34,045 bases of DNA from an uncultured Saprospiraceae bacterium (GTDB taxonomy: Bacteria; Bacteroidota; Bacteroidia; Chitinophagales; Saprospiraceae), in assembly GCA_937929835.1 (NCBI GenBank), contig CALFUU010000143.1, positions 1 through 34,045 of the forward strand. Direction: 5' to 3'. The notes beneath the pieces are model-generated. The model did no database searches. It saw nothing but the letters and a program-made list of their open reading frames with translations, and was not told the origin of the DNA. The number at the start of each line of letters is the position of its first letter. The first letter of the stretch is position 1. Positions 18,090 to 26,512 of the stretch are shown piece after piece. Position numbers and translations under genes: made by a program.

Positions 18090-18543
18090 TGCCTTGGTGG
18101 CTAGTCCAATCATCATAGCGAAATTAATCAATAACCTAGATTAACACTATCGAGGAGATACCTATATAAAGCTCACCAATAGTCATAACTGAATAAAATA
18201 ACATCTAGTCTATCACACTAAGAGTACACGAATAATTTAGTGTAATATATTGCATCAAAAGCCGTAGCGTGGGTCGATCATGATTCAAATCCAACATCAA
18301 TAAAGAGAATTATTGGGAGCAGATAATAACTGGAGTCGCCTACATCTCTGCCCAGTTGTACTTGCCATATACAACGAAATCAACTTTTTCTTGCATCTCA
18401 TCTGGCAGTAACCTTTTACTACTTCAAGACATCAATTGGCAAGAAGATTAGTTTCTTAGAGTGTCGACCGCGACTTATTCTGTGCTAGATTCTAAAACTT
18501 CCTTCCTATATTTAGCATACAACTTTAGAACTAACTTAAAATT
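18090..18543. other. 454-base gap between two T9SS cargo genes, no gene supported
   Basis: No reading frame of credible length, tRNA or strong terminator is visible. A minus-strand frame near 18340-18405 encodes a short stretch resembling nothing I can name. TATATTTA at 18507-18514, one base off TAnnTTTG, may be the -7 box of the next gene, about 30 bases before its ATG. Confidence 0.5.
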
Positions 18544-21360
18544 ATGGCTACTTCACAGAACAACTTCAGCTTGTTGGTGCCCTTCTGCACCCTACTTTTT
18601 GCGACGACGCTTACTGCGCAAAATGAATGTCAAAATATCGGATTTGAATATGGAAACCTAGATGGTTTTGAGATTTTTATAGGCAGAACTCCCGACATCA
18701 CCAACAATCTACCGCTAGATCCTGGCTCAGAAGACGATCAACATGTCCTGCAGCGTCGGACAGATGGCAACGACTTTCTAGCAGAAATGTACTGCATACA
18801 AAACAGAGAACTGCCTGTGGTGGGACAAGGCCTTGGCGAGTATAGTATGCGCCTAGGCAATCACGAGGGTGGCAAGCGGGTAGCACAAATTGTAAGAGAA
18901 CTGACCGTAACACCAGAAAACAACTTTCTGATTCTGAGCTATGCTGTACTCCTAGAGGATCCTTCGCATACGATGATAGACCAACCTCGATTTGTATTCA
19001 AAATAAAAGATGTCGATGACAACTTACTCTCCTGCGGAACGTATGATGTCTTTTCGGGCCCCAATATAGAAGGCTTTGAAAACTGTCAAGACTGGAGAGT
19101 GCGGCCGTGGACCTCTGCTGGATTCGAACTACAATCCTTTCTTGGGCAGACTGTCAGACTAGAAATTACGGCTATAGATTGTGATCGAGGCGGTCACGGA
19201 GGGTATGCCTATGTCGACCTGACCTGCCGCCCGCTAGAGATTGTCCTGAGTAATTACTGTGAAGGAGAATCAGTAGCTTTTCTTACTGTTACAGAAGGCT
19301 TTGAACGATATCAGTGGAACACTGGACATACCACGAATCAAATTACCATCAATGACCCCGTCCCTGGAACAGAATATACTGTGCAAGTCACTTCAGCAAC
19401 TGGCTGTACGATTTCACTTACAGACACCTTACCCGCTTTTGAAGAATTACCTTTGGCCTCACTAGAGCAGACAGATGATATTAGACTATGCGAGTCGTCC
19501 AACTTCCTGTACTATCCTGAGGGAGAGCATATTTCTCGTCTAGAATTGATCGGCAGTGGCTACATTTCTGATTCTATTCTTATCAACACACTATCTGATC
19601 GGACTTATACTTTTGTCGCTACAGATGACTTTGGTTGTAATTCAGATACCATGTCATTTACAGTGTTTGTAGATCAGCCACCCTTTGTCACCTCTATGGA
19701 TATAGAAGACATCACGTGTGCCCGCAGTATGGGTAAGGCCACTATCTATACCGCCACTGATATCGGTAATCAATACACGATGGATGGTATAACTTTTCAA
19801 GATTCCAATGTCTTTGAAGGCTTAGAAGTGGGCAGCTATTTTGGCAACATCGTCAATTCTACAGGTTGTGTTGCAGAATTTAGTTTTGAGATAGATACGT
19901 TGTATTCAGAGCCAGTCGCTCGCATAGTTGATAACGTACAACCGCATTGTGATATGGACAACGGAATAGTAGAGATCTACGGCACAGACGGTCTGGGACC
20001 ATATCTTTATTCTACAGACAATGACACTTTTACTTCCTTACGTATATATGAAGATCTACCAGAAGGCACACATCAGTTTTACATTAAAGATGCTCTAGAG
20101 TGTATCGATTCTATCAGCGTCACATTGGTGGCGACACCTTCTGTCACAGCTACTGCAATAGATCAAATGGATCAACACTGCGGACAAGCCAATGGCGAAC
20201 TAAGTATCGCTGCAGAAAATGGAGTGCCCCCTTACCGCTTTACGCTTGCGACAACAACAAATGGTACTGGACAATTTCAAGATCTGGCCGCGGGAGAGCA
20301 TCTTGTAATTATAGCAGATAATGATGGTTGTCTGGATACCGTAACCACAACTATAAATTCTATTCCACAACTAGAAGTAGAACTTCTCGAAGTGGTCGAT
20401 GATAAATGCAGTCAGGAGATCGGCTCTTTTAGCTACAACGTTATGGGCGGCGTAGGGCCGTATGCATATATGCTCGATAATGTCTTGGTGCCTCACGCAA
20501 ACCAACAAACCAATCTCACGTATGGTGCTCACGAGCTACTGGTTACAGATAGTCTTGGTTGTACATCACAGATGGCTGTCTTGGTAGAAAATACACCAAA
20601 GCCAACCCTCTTTGTAGATGAAGTGAAACCCCACTGCAATGAACCCAATGGAGAACTGCGCGCGACTTATAGCTCTGGCACTGAGCCGATGATGTATGCG
20701 CTTAATGGAAGCACAACGCAATCTGACAATCTATTTGACAACCTCGCTCCTGGCACCTACCAGCTCATGATAGAAGACGTGCATGGGTGCACAGATATAC
20801 TAGATATCAATCTGACTGCCATCCCACCACCTAGCATATCAGACATCGCTACTCCAGAGATTAATGACTGCAATGACTATGAATCCCAAATTATAATGGA
20901 CGGCGCCAGAGGGACTGCACCCTATCAAATTATGTACGATCAGACGATAGAAAATTTCAATCAAGAGGTGACAATTACCTTACCGCCTGGAGAGCACGAC
21001 ATTACACTTATAGATGCCAATGGCTGTATCGTAGAAACTTATTTTGAGCTAGAAGATGTAGAGTATTTCTATATTCCCAACGCCATTATGACTGAAGATG
21101 CCTATGGGCAAAATGATAAATTTATTATCTCCAAACATAATCGTGCGACTGCTAGACTAGAAAGTCTTGTCATCTATGATCGCTGGGGTAATCCCGTGCA
21201 TCAAGTAGAAAACCAACCTTTAGATGAAAACGCCATCTATTGGGATGGCCGCTCTAACGGCGTAGATTGTCCCCCAGGCAATTATGCTTATCGCATAGAG
21301 CTTGCAGATGCGTGTGGAGAGCTAGATGTACGGCGGGGCAGTATTACCCTAATCCGTTAG
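18544..21360 (+). CDS. Large T9SS type B cargo with SprB-like repeats (adhesin-like)
   Basis: 938 residues. Signal peptide about 1-27 (ending TLTAQ). Residues about 30-235 form an N-terminal domain with GGHGGYAYVDLTC. An Ig-like module with CEGESVAFL and YQWNTGHTTNQITI follows. Six SprB-like repeats of 73-79 residues begin near residues 385, 461, 539, 616, 689 and 768, each with an early cysteine, a G-P-Y or A-P-Y core and a closing D-x-x-G-C-type motif. The last 100 residues (FYIPNAIM ... LVIYDRWGNPVHQV ... WDGRSNGVDCPPGNYAYRIEL) form a gliding-motility-associated type B sorting domain. In Flavobacterium, SprB is a moving surface adhesin; this smaller protein is likely an adhesin or matrix protein (inference). 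Confidence 0.88.
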   Translation: MATSQNNFSLLVPFCTLLFATTLTAQNECQNIGFEYGNLDGFEIFIGRTPDITNNLPLDPGSEDDQHVLQRRTDGNDFLAEMYCIQNRELPVVGQGLGEYSMRLGNHEGGKRVAQIVRELTVTPENNFLILSYAVLLEDPSHTMIDQPRFVFKIKDVDDNLLSCGTYDVFSGPNIEGFENCQDWRVRPWTSAGFELQSFLGQTVRLEITAIDCDRGGHGGYAYVDLTCRPLEIVLSNYCEGESVAFLTVTEGFERYQWNTGHTTNQITINDPVPGTEYTVQVTSATGCTISLTDTLPAFEELPLASLEQTDDIRLCESSNFLYYPEGEHISRLELIGSGYISDSILINTLSDRTYTFVATDDFGCNSDTMSFTVFVDQPPFVTSMDIEDITCARSMGKATIYTATDIGNQYTMDGITFQDSNVFEGLEVGSYFGNIVNSTGCVAEFSFEIDTLYSEPVARIVDNVQPHCDMDNGIVEIYGTDGLGPYLYSTDNDTFTSLRIYEDLPEGTHQFYIKDALECIDSISVTLVATPSVTATAIDQMDQHCGQANGELSIAAENGVPPYRFTLATTTNGTGQFQDLAAGEHLVIIADNDGCLDTVTTTINSIPQLEVELLEVVDDKCSQEIGSFSYNVMGGVGPYAYMLDNVLVPHANQQTNLTYGAHELLVTDSLGCTSQMAVLVENTPKPTLFVDEVKPHCNEPNGELRATYSSGTEPMMYALNGSTTQSDNLFDNLAPGTYQLMIEDVHGCTDILDINLTAIPPPSISDIATPEINDCNDYESQIIMDGARGTAPYQIMYDQTIENFNQEVTITLPPGEHDITLIDANGCIVETYFELEDVEYFYIPNAIMTEDAYGQNDKFIISKHNRATARLESLVIYDRWGNPVHQVENQPLDENAIYWDGRSNGVDCPPGNYAYRIELADACGELDVRRGSITLIR

Positions 21361-21390
21361 CAAGCACACTAGTCCTCATATTGTTACAGA

Positions 21391-21433
21391 AGAGACTATA
21401 TGTGCACAAGCTTATAGGTGCCTCTTGTTTTTT
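21391..21433 (+). terminator. Weak terminator candidate after the SprB-repeat gene
   Basis: AGAG-A-CTATA (21391-21400) can pair with TATAG-GTGC-CTCT (21413-21424) around a 12-base loop, followed by TGTTTTTT. The stem is imperfect, so this is a weak call. Confidence 0.3.
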
Positions 21434-21527
21434 AGGTAATATCTTAAGAAGACATTACATTCTTGCCTCAATTCTGTTAGGTATACAGGTATTCGTTGTA
21501 CCTTCTTGTTAAGTTTACAATAAACAT

Positions 21528-21725
21528 ATGCCCCGAAACAAAAAACCCTCTCCACTAGAAATCTTTATGGTTGTCTGTTGTGCCCTAGGTATTACCCTGA
21601 TGGTCTTACCTAAGTTTATAGAAACCCCTATAGAGCTAGCTACGATAGGCATAGCCTTTAATGGTGTGGGCATCTTTGCTCTGCTAAAAGTGATAACTGA
21701 TAAAAGTAAGGCGCCTTATGAATAA
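21528..21725 (+). CDS. Small two-helix membrane protein of unknown function
   Basis: 65 residues. Two hydrophobic segments (about 13-29 and 38-56) sit between a basic N-terminus (PRNKKPSP) and a charged C-terminus (KVITDKSKAPYE). I do not recognise a family. Its last eight bases overlap the start of the LOG-family gene (21718-21725), so the two are probably translated together. Near-consensus TAAGTTTA at 21509-21516 could be a promoter box, ending 11 bases before the ATG. That overlap and the lack of stops make it more credible than its size suggests. Confidence 0.65.
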   Translation: MPRNKKPSPLEIFMVVCCALGITLMVLPKFIETPIELATIGIAFNGVGIFALLKVITDKSKAPYE

Positions 21726-22260
21726 GCGAGTGTGCATTTTCTGTGGAGCCAATACAGGTAACTCTTCAGAAATTATCCAACAGGCGCTTGTGCTTTGTGA
21801 CTTGCTTGTAGAGGCGGGCTACGATCTGGTATATGGCGGCGGCGAAACCGGTCTTATGGGATTATGCGCCAATCGCTTTATCGCAAGCGGAAGAGCCGTC
21901 ATCGGGATAAGACCAAAAAAATTGATTGCGGATGAAAACTCACATAGCGGCCTGACAGAACTCATCGTTGTCGAGACGATGTCAGATCGCAAAAACAAAA
22001 TGATAGAACTCAGCGATTTTTTTATTGCGCTTCCAGGAGGAACAGGCACCCTAGATGAAATCATAGAAACGTATACACTTCATAAGATTGGCTTTATCAA
22101 TAAGCCTTCGGGTGTACTTAATACTGATGGCTACTATGATGGCCTTAAGATATTGTTAGACAAAATGGACGACAAAGGATTCCTCAAAGAGGCAGCCAAA
22201 GACCTACTGGTTATAGCAGATACACCTGATGCGTTGATGTCGGAGATGCGTTTAGACTAG
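21718..22260 (+). CDS. LOG family (TIGR00730-type) nucleoside monophosphate phosphoribohydrolase
   Basis: 180 residues with a Rossmann-like fold. The family motif PGGTGTLDE (residues 106-114) and the upstream arginine-lysine pair in SDRKNKM (about 90-96) form the active site. Members split N6-substituted adenosine 5'-phosphates or related nucleotides into base and ribose 5-phosphate; the true substrate here is unknown. It is translationally coupled to the small membrane protein upstream. It converges on the DUF2911 gene, with a hairpin terminator between them. Confidence 0.92.
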   Translation: MNKRVCIFCGANTGNSSEIIQQALVLCDLLVEAGYDLVYGGGETGLMGLCANRFIASGRAVIGIRPKKLIADENSHSGLTELIVVETMSDRKNKMIELSDFFIALPGGTGTLDEIIETYTLHKIGFINKPSGVLNTDGYYDGLKILLDKMDDKGFLKEAAKDLLVIADTPDALMSEMRLD

Positions 22261-22286
22261 AGAAGAATTTACCAATCTTACCACAT

Positions 22287-22323
22287 AAAAAAATGGAGTC
22301 TATGCACACTTACATAGACTCCA
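22287..22323 (-). terminator. Rho-independent terminator of the DUF2911 gene
   Basis: TGGAGTCTATG (22294-22304) pairs perfectly with CATAGACTCCA (22313-22323), an 11-bp stem with an 8-base loop. On the minus strand it is followed by seven T residues (A-run at 22287-22293). It lies 24 bases after the minus-strand stop. It may also slow plus-strand transcription from the LOG gene, although that side lacks a T-run. Confidence 0.9.
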
Positions 22324-22347
22324 CTCAATTATATTCGTGCTAGATTA

Positions 22348-23454
22348 TCACTTACTAAAGGTAATCGGGATTCTTGCTCTATGCTTTTCCCAAGCGACAA
22401 CGAGATCGACAGCACTGCCCTTCTCTTCAAAAATGATATTGAGAATTTCTAAATCTTCTGAATCCATTTCTACCTGAGCAGTATACGTCAATACATCTTT
22501 GGACTCATCACGGTTAGCAGCACCCCACGCTGGTCTATCACTACTAAAGATAAAATCCCAAGAGGACTCATTGACCATCGCATATAGATTATAAGTACCT
22601 CTACGCAGTTTTTGTCCATTGATCATCACATCAGAGTAGAAAGTTACCTCTGTAGACTCATTGGCCCCTACTCTCCATACTTTTCCATATTCTAATAGTT
22701 CTCCGAAGACCTTTCTTCCTTTTTTCTGAGGTCGTCCATAAGTCACCTTGACTTTAGGATCAGCACCTTCGAGCTCATCAGCTTTCAGATAATTCTGGAA
22801 CGCAGAGTTGCGTGGATAATGCACACGGTCCATAGGACTCTTATCCATAGGGTCCATCATCACAGGATTCATACCTATAGGAAGGCGTGCTCTGACGTTA
22901 TCCCATTCCATTACTAGGTGGGCTTGCTCGTCATCGATACGCTGAAAAGTCATCGATAGATTTTCCTTTGTCTCAGGAAGTGTCTCGGTCATCACTTTGA
23001 CCTTGGCGACAGTCTGCTCCATATCTCTGTTTTCTGATCCCCATATATTGTTCTGCGATGAGACATGTATCATCCAATGATCTTTTTGTGGTACAGCGGA
23101 TAGCGTATATGTTCCTCTAGGGACAGTAGTACCATCCATATCGACAGCGTTATACAAGGTCAATTCTGTGGCCTCGTTGGCGCCCAATCTCCATTCTTGT
23201 CCATAAGGCACTAGTGTACCGAAGATATCTCTATCCTTTTTTGCTGGACGAGAGTAAGTGATTCTCATCTGAGGTCTCTTTGTTCTATCTTCTCCTGTCA
23301 GATAATTTCTCCAAGCGGCGTTGGCAGGATAATAAGCCATATCGAGAGGGCTTTTATCTAATTCGGCCCATTTAGAGTCTTTTTGAGCATTGGCCTGTGT
23401 TAGACTCAACAGCATTCCCAATGCTAGAGCCATAAATAAAGTAAAGTATCGCAT
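22348..23454 (-). CDS. Exported protein with two tandem DUF2911 domains
   Basis: 368 residues. Signal peptide about 1-23 (ending ANAQ). Two copies of the DUF2911 domain follow: residues about 35-195 (ITYSRPAKKDRDIFG, WRLGANEATELTLY, PRGTYTLSAVP) and about 208-366 (VTYGRPQKKGRKVFG, WRVGANESTEVTFY, RRGTYNLYAMV). The two halves are clearly related, so the protein arose by internal duplication. DUF2911 proteins are periplasmic or surface proteins of unknown function in Bacteroidota; no catalytic motif stands out. A strong terminator follows, and the 5' leader has an 8-bp stem-loop (23485-23506). Confidence 0.9.
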   Translation of the reverse strand: MRYFTLFMALALGMLLSLTQANAQKDSKWAELDKSPLDMAYYPANAAWRNYLTGEDRTKRPQMRITYSRPAKKDRDIFGTLVPYGQEWRLGANEATELTLYNAVDMDGTTVPRGTYTLSAVPQKDHWMIHVSSQNNIWGSENRDMEQTVAKVKVMTETLPETKENLSMTFQRIDDEQAHLVMEWDNVRARLPIGMNPVMMDPMDKSPMDRVHYPRNSAFQNYLKADELEGADPKVKVTYGRPQKKGRKVFGELLEYGKVWRVGANESTEVTFYSDVMINGQKLRRGTYNLYAMVNESSWDFIFSSDRPAWGAANRDESKDVLTYTAQVEMDSEDLEILNIIFEEKGSAVDLVVAWEKHRARIPITFSK

Positions 23455-23484
23455 TTTATTGCTTTGTTATTAAGTAATAGGATA

Positions 23485-23506
23485 GTCTGCGCTCATCTGC
23501 GCAAAC
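23485..23506 (-). other. Stem-loop in the DUF2911 leader
   Basis: GTCTGCGC (23485-23492) faces GCGCAAAC (23499-23506) around a 6-base loop, giving 8 pairs with one G-T. It lies about 30 bases before the start codon. No riboswitch family is recognised. Confidence 0.4.
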
Positions 23507-23627
23507 AGGACCCCATTATAACTATTAGATCATATAAAGGTTGTCGTTTAGATGAGCTAGGTGCCATCTAGAAATAGTTATCCACCAAATTTTGAAGTGG
23601 TATGACACAATTGGAAGAATATCCAAT

Positions 23628-24947
23628 CTATGGTTTCCTTGTGATGATTGCCTCAATAGCCAGATTATGCCCTCTTATCTCCTCCGCTACTATTTCAAGC
23701 AATCTTTGATCTGAAAGGGTCTCTCCATACAGCACATTGTAACTTTTCTCTTTATAGCGGCCTTTAATTACAATTTTTGTTAGCTCAAACTCAATAGAAA
23801 TCCAAGACATATAATTTGTCTCTTCAAAACCTTCTCGATTAAAGCCCTCATAATAATAAGTGAACTTCAAATGATCTCCAGTAAGGGAAGTTCTGGCTTT
23901 GTCAATAATCTCCACTTTGGAATATGTAGTTCTTCGGCCATCTTTACTGAGCTCCATTTCATTATTAACATAGAACTTATCCAGCAAGCTGCCCTTCTGA
24001 ATATACTTTTTTATCAGTGGTTCAACTAATGCATCAAATGACCACTGTTTAGCATCCAAACTACGTGTCGTACCTATGGGGTTACCTAAGTTCTTTAGTT
24101 TCCTTTCAAGCAGTGCAACTTCTTTATCTATGTCATCTTCTTCCTCATAACTCTCACCTCGCGCAGCCTTAATCATCAAGACCAATGAATCATTCAAATT
24201 CCTAGCGATATAGCTGAAGAACGGCTCTATATCTCCAGAATCCGCTAGCTGTAGCATAGAAAAGTATTCTTCCTTATTCTCTGTACGAATTATAACAGGA
24301 GGATAACCAAATTTCAATAAAATGAAATTCATCAGTATTCTTGTTGTCCTTCCATTACCATCATCAAATGGATGAATTCTAATAAATCGATAATGAAATT
24401 CTGCAGCTAGAATAATAGGATTTATTGATGGATCACTTTCTTTAGCCCTATACCAAGCTACCAACTCTGACATCTTTATTGGTGTTTCCTCTGGAGATGA
24501 AAACCTGAACATTTCACCTGTCTTCGTCTTTACATGGTTTGGTGTTTTTTTGTATTCACCTATATGGATTCTTTTCTTAGTAGGCTTGCCGTCCGAAGTA
24601 ATAGCATCCACTTCGTACGATTCTTTGAGAATGAGTTTATGCAGTTCTCTGATAAAATTCTCGCTCAGTGACCTTTCGTCTTTTACGATATCCAATACCC
24701 ACTTTATAGCTTCATCATGTCCAGCAATCTCATAGTGATCTTTAAGTGTCTTGCCCTGTGCTGTTATTCCGTGTAATATAAGTGCTTTTGTTTCTCCAAA
24801 TGTCAGAGCATTTCCCTCAATATTATTTGAATGAAAATTCCAGTCTAATCTAAATTTTTGCAGCACTTGAGCCTCAGCTTCTTTGTCAAGTGGCCTCAGC
24901 AAATCCAATTCAGCCTTTAGCTTTGAAGCTTTATTTATCTCTTCCAT
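23628..24947 (-). CDS. Fic family protein (probable AMP transferase), class II
   Basis: 439 residues from the ATG at 24947 (MEEINKASKL); a TTG at 24965 would add six residues and is less likely. The Fic core motif HPFDDGNGRTTR is at residues 192-203. The inhibitory motif S-N-N-I-E-G-N at residues 40-46 lies N-terminal to the core, which defines class II, in which the glutamate blocks ATP until relieved. Such enzymes usually transfer AMP to hydroxyl groups of target proteins. The C-terminal 180 residues after the Fic domain are not recognised and may bind a target. Three 60-base lines sampled from the gene had about 28, 32 and 40% GC, below nearby genes, which suggests acquisition. No antitoxin-like gene is adjacent. 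Confidence 0.92.
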   Translation of the reverse strand: MEEINKASKLKAELDLLRPLDKEAEAQVLQKFRLDWNFHSNNIEGNALTFGETKALILHGITAQGKTLKDHYEIAGHDEAIKWVLDIVKDERSLSENFIRELHKLILKESYEVDAITSDGKPTKKRIHIGEYKKTPNHVKTKTGEMFRFSSPEETPIKMSELVAWYRAKESDPSINPIILAAEFHYRFIRIHPFDDGNGRTTRILMNFILLKFGYPPVIIRTENKEEYFSMLQLADSGDIEPFFSYIARNLNDSLVLMIKAARGESYEEEDDIDKEVALLERKLKNLGNPIGTTRSLDAKQWSFDALVEPLIKKYIQKGSLLDKFYVNNEMELSKDGRRTTYSKVEIIDKARTSLTGDHLKFTYYYEGFNREGFEETNYMSWISIEFELTKIVIKGRYKEKSYNVLYGETLSDQRLLEIVAEEIRGHNLAIEAIITRKP

Positions 24948-25029
24948 AAATATATATTCTACCAAATACAGTTGGCTACAGGACTCTTGGTCTCTCTAAT
25001 AAATTGATGTCTGATTGCAAGCACTCAAC

Positions 25030-25530
25030 CTACTCTCCTGCCATCACCTTAGCCACCTCCTCATTGCTTAGATTTACACCGACAATGTGGCCTTGAGGAT
25101 TGATAAGGTATTTGGTGGGCAGGTCAGTGACTTGATACTTGAGTGCTAGAGCATCTGTGGCCACCAACCTTGAGGTCCTCATAATATGATACGGCCATCT
25201 GAGACCATCTTTGGCAATGGCTTTTTTCCAAGTTTTATCATTTTTCTCAAGAGCGACAGAGACGATTTCTAAGCCTTGACTATTGTACCGATCATATAAT
25301 GCTACGAGATTGGGATTGTCTCTCCTACAAGGGGGACACCAGGATCCCCAGAAGTCCAGTAGTACATATTTTCCTTTGAGATCAGACAGCTTAAATGTAG
25401 AGCCATCCATCAAAACGGCTTCAAAATTTGGCGCCTTTTTGCCTTGGTTAGTAGCTGGTGTACGCATCTTGAAATAGATAAGAATTGCTAATATCACTAC
25501 ACAAAAAATAAGAAATATTGATCGTTTCAT
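25030..25530 (-). CDS. TlpA/ResA-like membrane-anchored thioredoxin-fold protein
   Basis: 166 residues. One N-terminal membrane anchor (about residues 4-20), then an AhpC/TSA-type domain facing the periplasm with the redox motif WCPPC (cysteines 65 and 68) after LLDFWGS. The later VTDLPTKYLINPQGHIVG holds the cis-proline loop expected in thioredoxin folds. It probably reduces disulfides of exported proteins or apocytochromes; the client is unknown. It starts 4 bases after the MtfA-like gene ends, so the two are an operon. Confidence 0.93.
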   Translation of the reverse strand: MKRSIFLIFCVVILAILIYFKMRTPATNQGKKAPNFEAVLMDGSTFKLSDLKGKYVLLDFWGSWCPPCRRDNPNLVALYDRYNSQGLEIVSVALEKNDKTWKKAIAKDGLRWPYHIMRTSRLVATDALALKYQVTDLPTKYLINPQGHIVGVNLSNEEVAKVMAGE

Positions 25531-25534
25531 AAGA

Positions 25535-26383
25535 CTACGTCATAGGTGATGTATCGTTAAATATAGCAGAAAATTCTCTAGCCATATTGGGGAGAACTTT
25601 CTTGAAGGCTGCCTGATGCTTAAAGTATAAAGTAATCAACACGGGCATAGGATCAATTTCCGAAAAACCCAATGTACCTAATATCTGCTGACGATTCTGT
25701 GGAGATATCTGCTCTATTGCCGTCCATATATCATTGGGCAGGATAGGGTACGGCTCCTTAGGATGCACGGATATGAACGCCTCCGCAAATGCATGAAAGC
25801 CGACATCATAATGGTGACTTGGCTGCATCATCGCTGCTTGTACGTGCTCGAGAGATAAGATAATCACGCCATCTTCCGCATGCGTTTCCATGGTATGCAA
25901 GAACTTATTCATCGGCGTAGGGAAAGGATGCTTATAGAGGATTATCCTATCAAAATGCTTTAAAGTAAAATCTTTTCTTCCTCTAGTTAACGTTACAGGA
26001 ATCTGGGATATCATACACTTGACGTCATACGGCACCTCCATATTTTCCGTCTCCATACCTTTGGCGATAAACTCTTTTCCCTCCGTAAATAAAAGTAACC
26101 GCTTGTGGAATTCATTTTTTACCTCTGGCGTCATCTGATCATAGTCAGGATTGACTTGCGACAACAAGTTTGTTATTTGCGGCTCTAGTTGGACTGGCCT
26201 TCTGCTGAGCCACCAATAGTTAATCTGCGGAGAAAAGAGATAAATCAAAATTAGCGCAACTGCAGGGACCAACCCCCAGAACAGATAATTCTCCAATGGA
26301 TATTCAAAAGCCAAGTACCCTATCGCAAAAGCCATAAGGATGAAAGGAAAAGCAACAACGTTAGCGAGTTTGTGAATAGTCAT
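25535..26383 (-). CDS. MtfA-like (peptidase family M90) membrane protein with degenerate metal site
   Basis: 282 residues. Two membrane segments near the N-terminus (about 8-26 and 32-50) precede a cytoplasmic-type domain resembling MtfA zinc peptidases: FLHTMETHAEDGVIILSLEHV aligns with the conserved region before the active site. Where MtfA has HEFAH, this protein has H197-A-F-A-E201, so the catalytic glutamate and second histidine are lost. The downstream DPxE-type ligand region is also altered to DPMPVLITLYF. I infer a non-catalytic role. It is cotranscribed with the TlpA-like gene (4-base gap). Confidence 0.7.
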   Translation of the reverse strand: MTIHKLANVVAFPFILMAFAIGYLAFEYPLENYLFWGLVPAVALILIYLFSPQINYWWLSRRPVQLEPQITNLLSQVNPDYDQMTPEVKNEFHKRLLLFTEGKEFIAKGMETENMEVPYDVKCMISQIPVTLTRGRKDFTLKHFDRIILYKHPFPTPMNKFLHTMETHAEDGVIILSLEHVQAAMMQPSHHYDVGFHAFAEAFISVHPKEPYPILPNDIWTAIEQISPQNRQQILGTLGFSEIDPMPVLITLYFKHQAAFKKVLPNMAREFSAIFNDTSPMT

Positions 26384-26512
26384 CTGGGTTATCTAACGCA
26401 TTTTGTAATTACAATAATATGTATTGCACTCTGTCACTAATTTCTACAGTATGCAATCAGCCTTGTTGTGCAACCTACTTGTTACAAATTAGCATATCAT
26501 AAATCGAGTCAC

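Noticed and set aside
18340-18405. Minus-strand remnant reading like a small antitoxin or DUF2281-type C-terminus
   Set aside because: Only about 20 residues are open and the resemblance is too weak to name.
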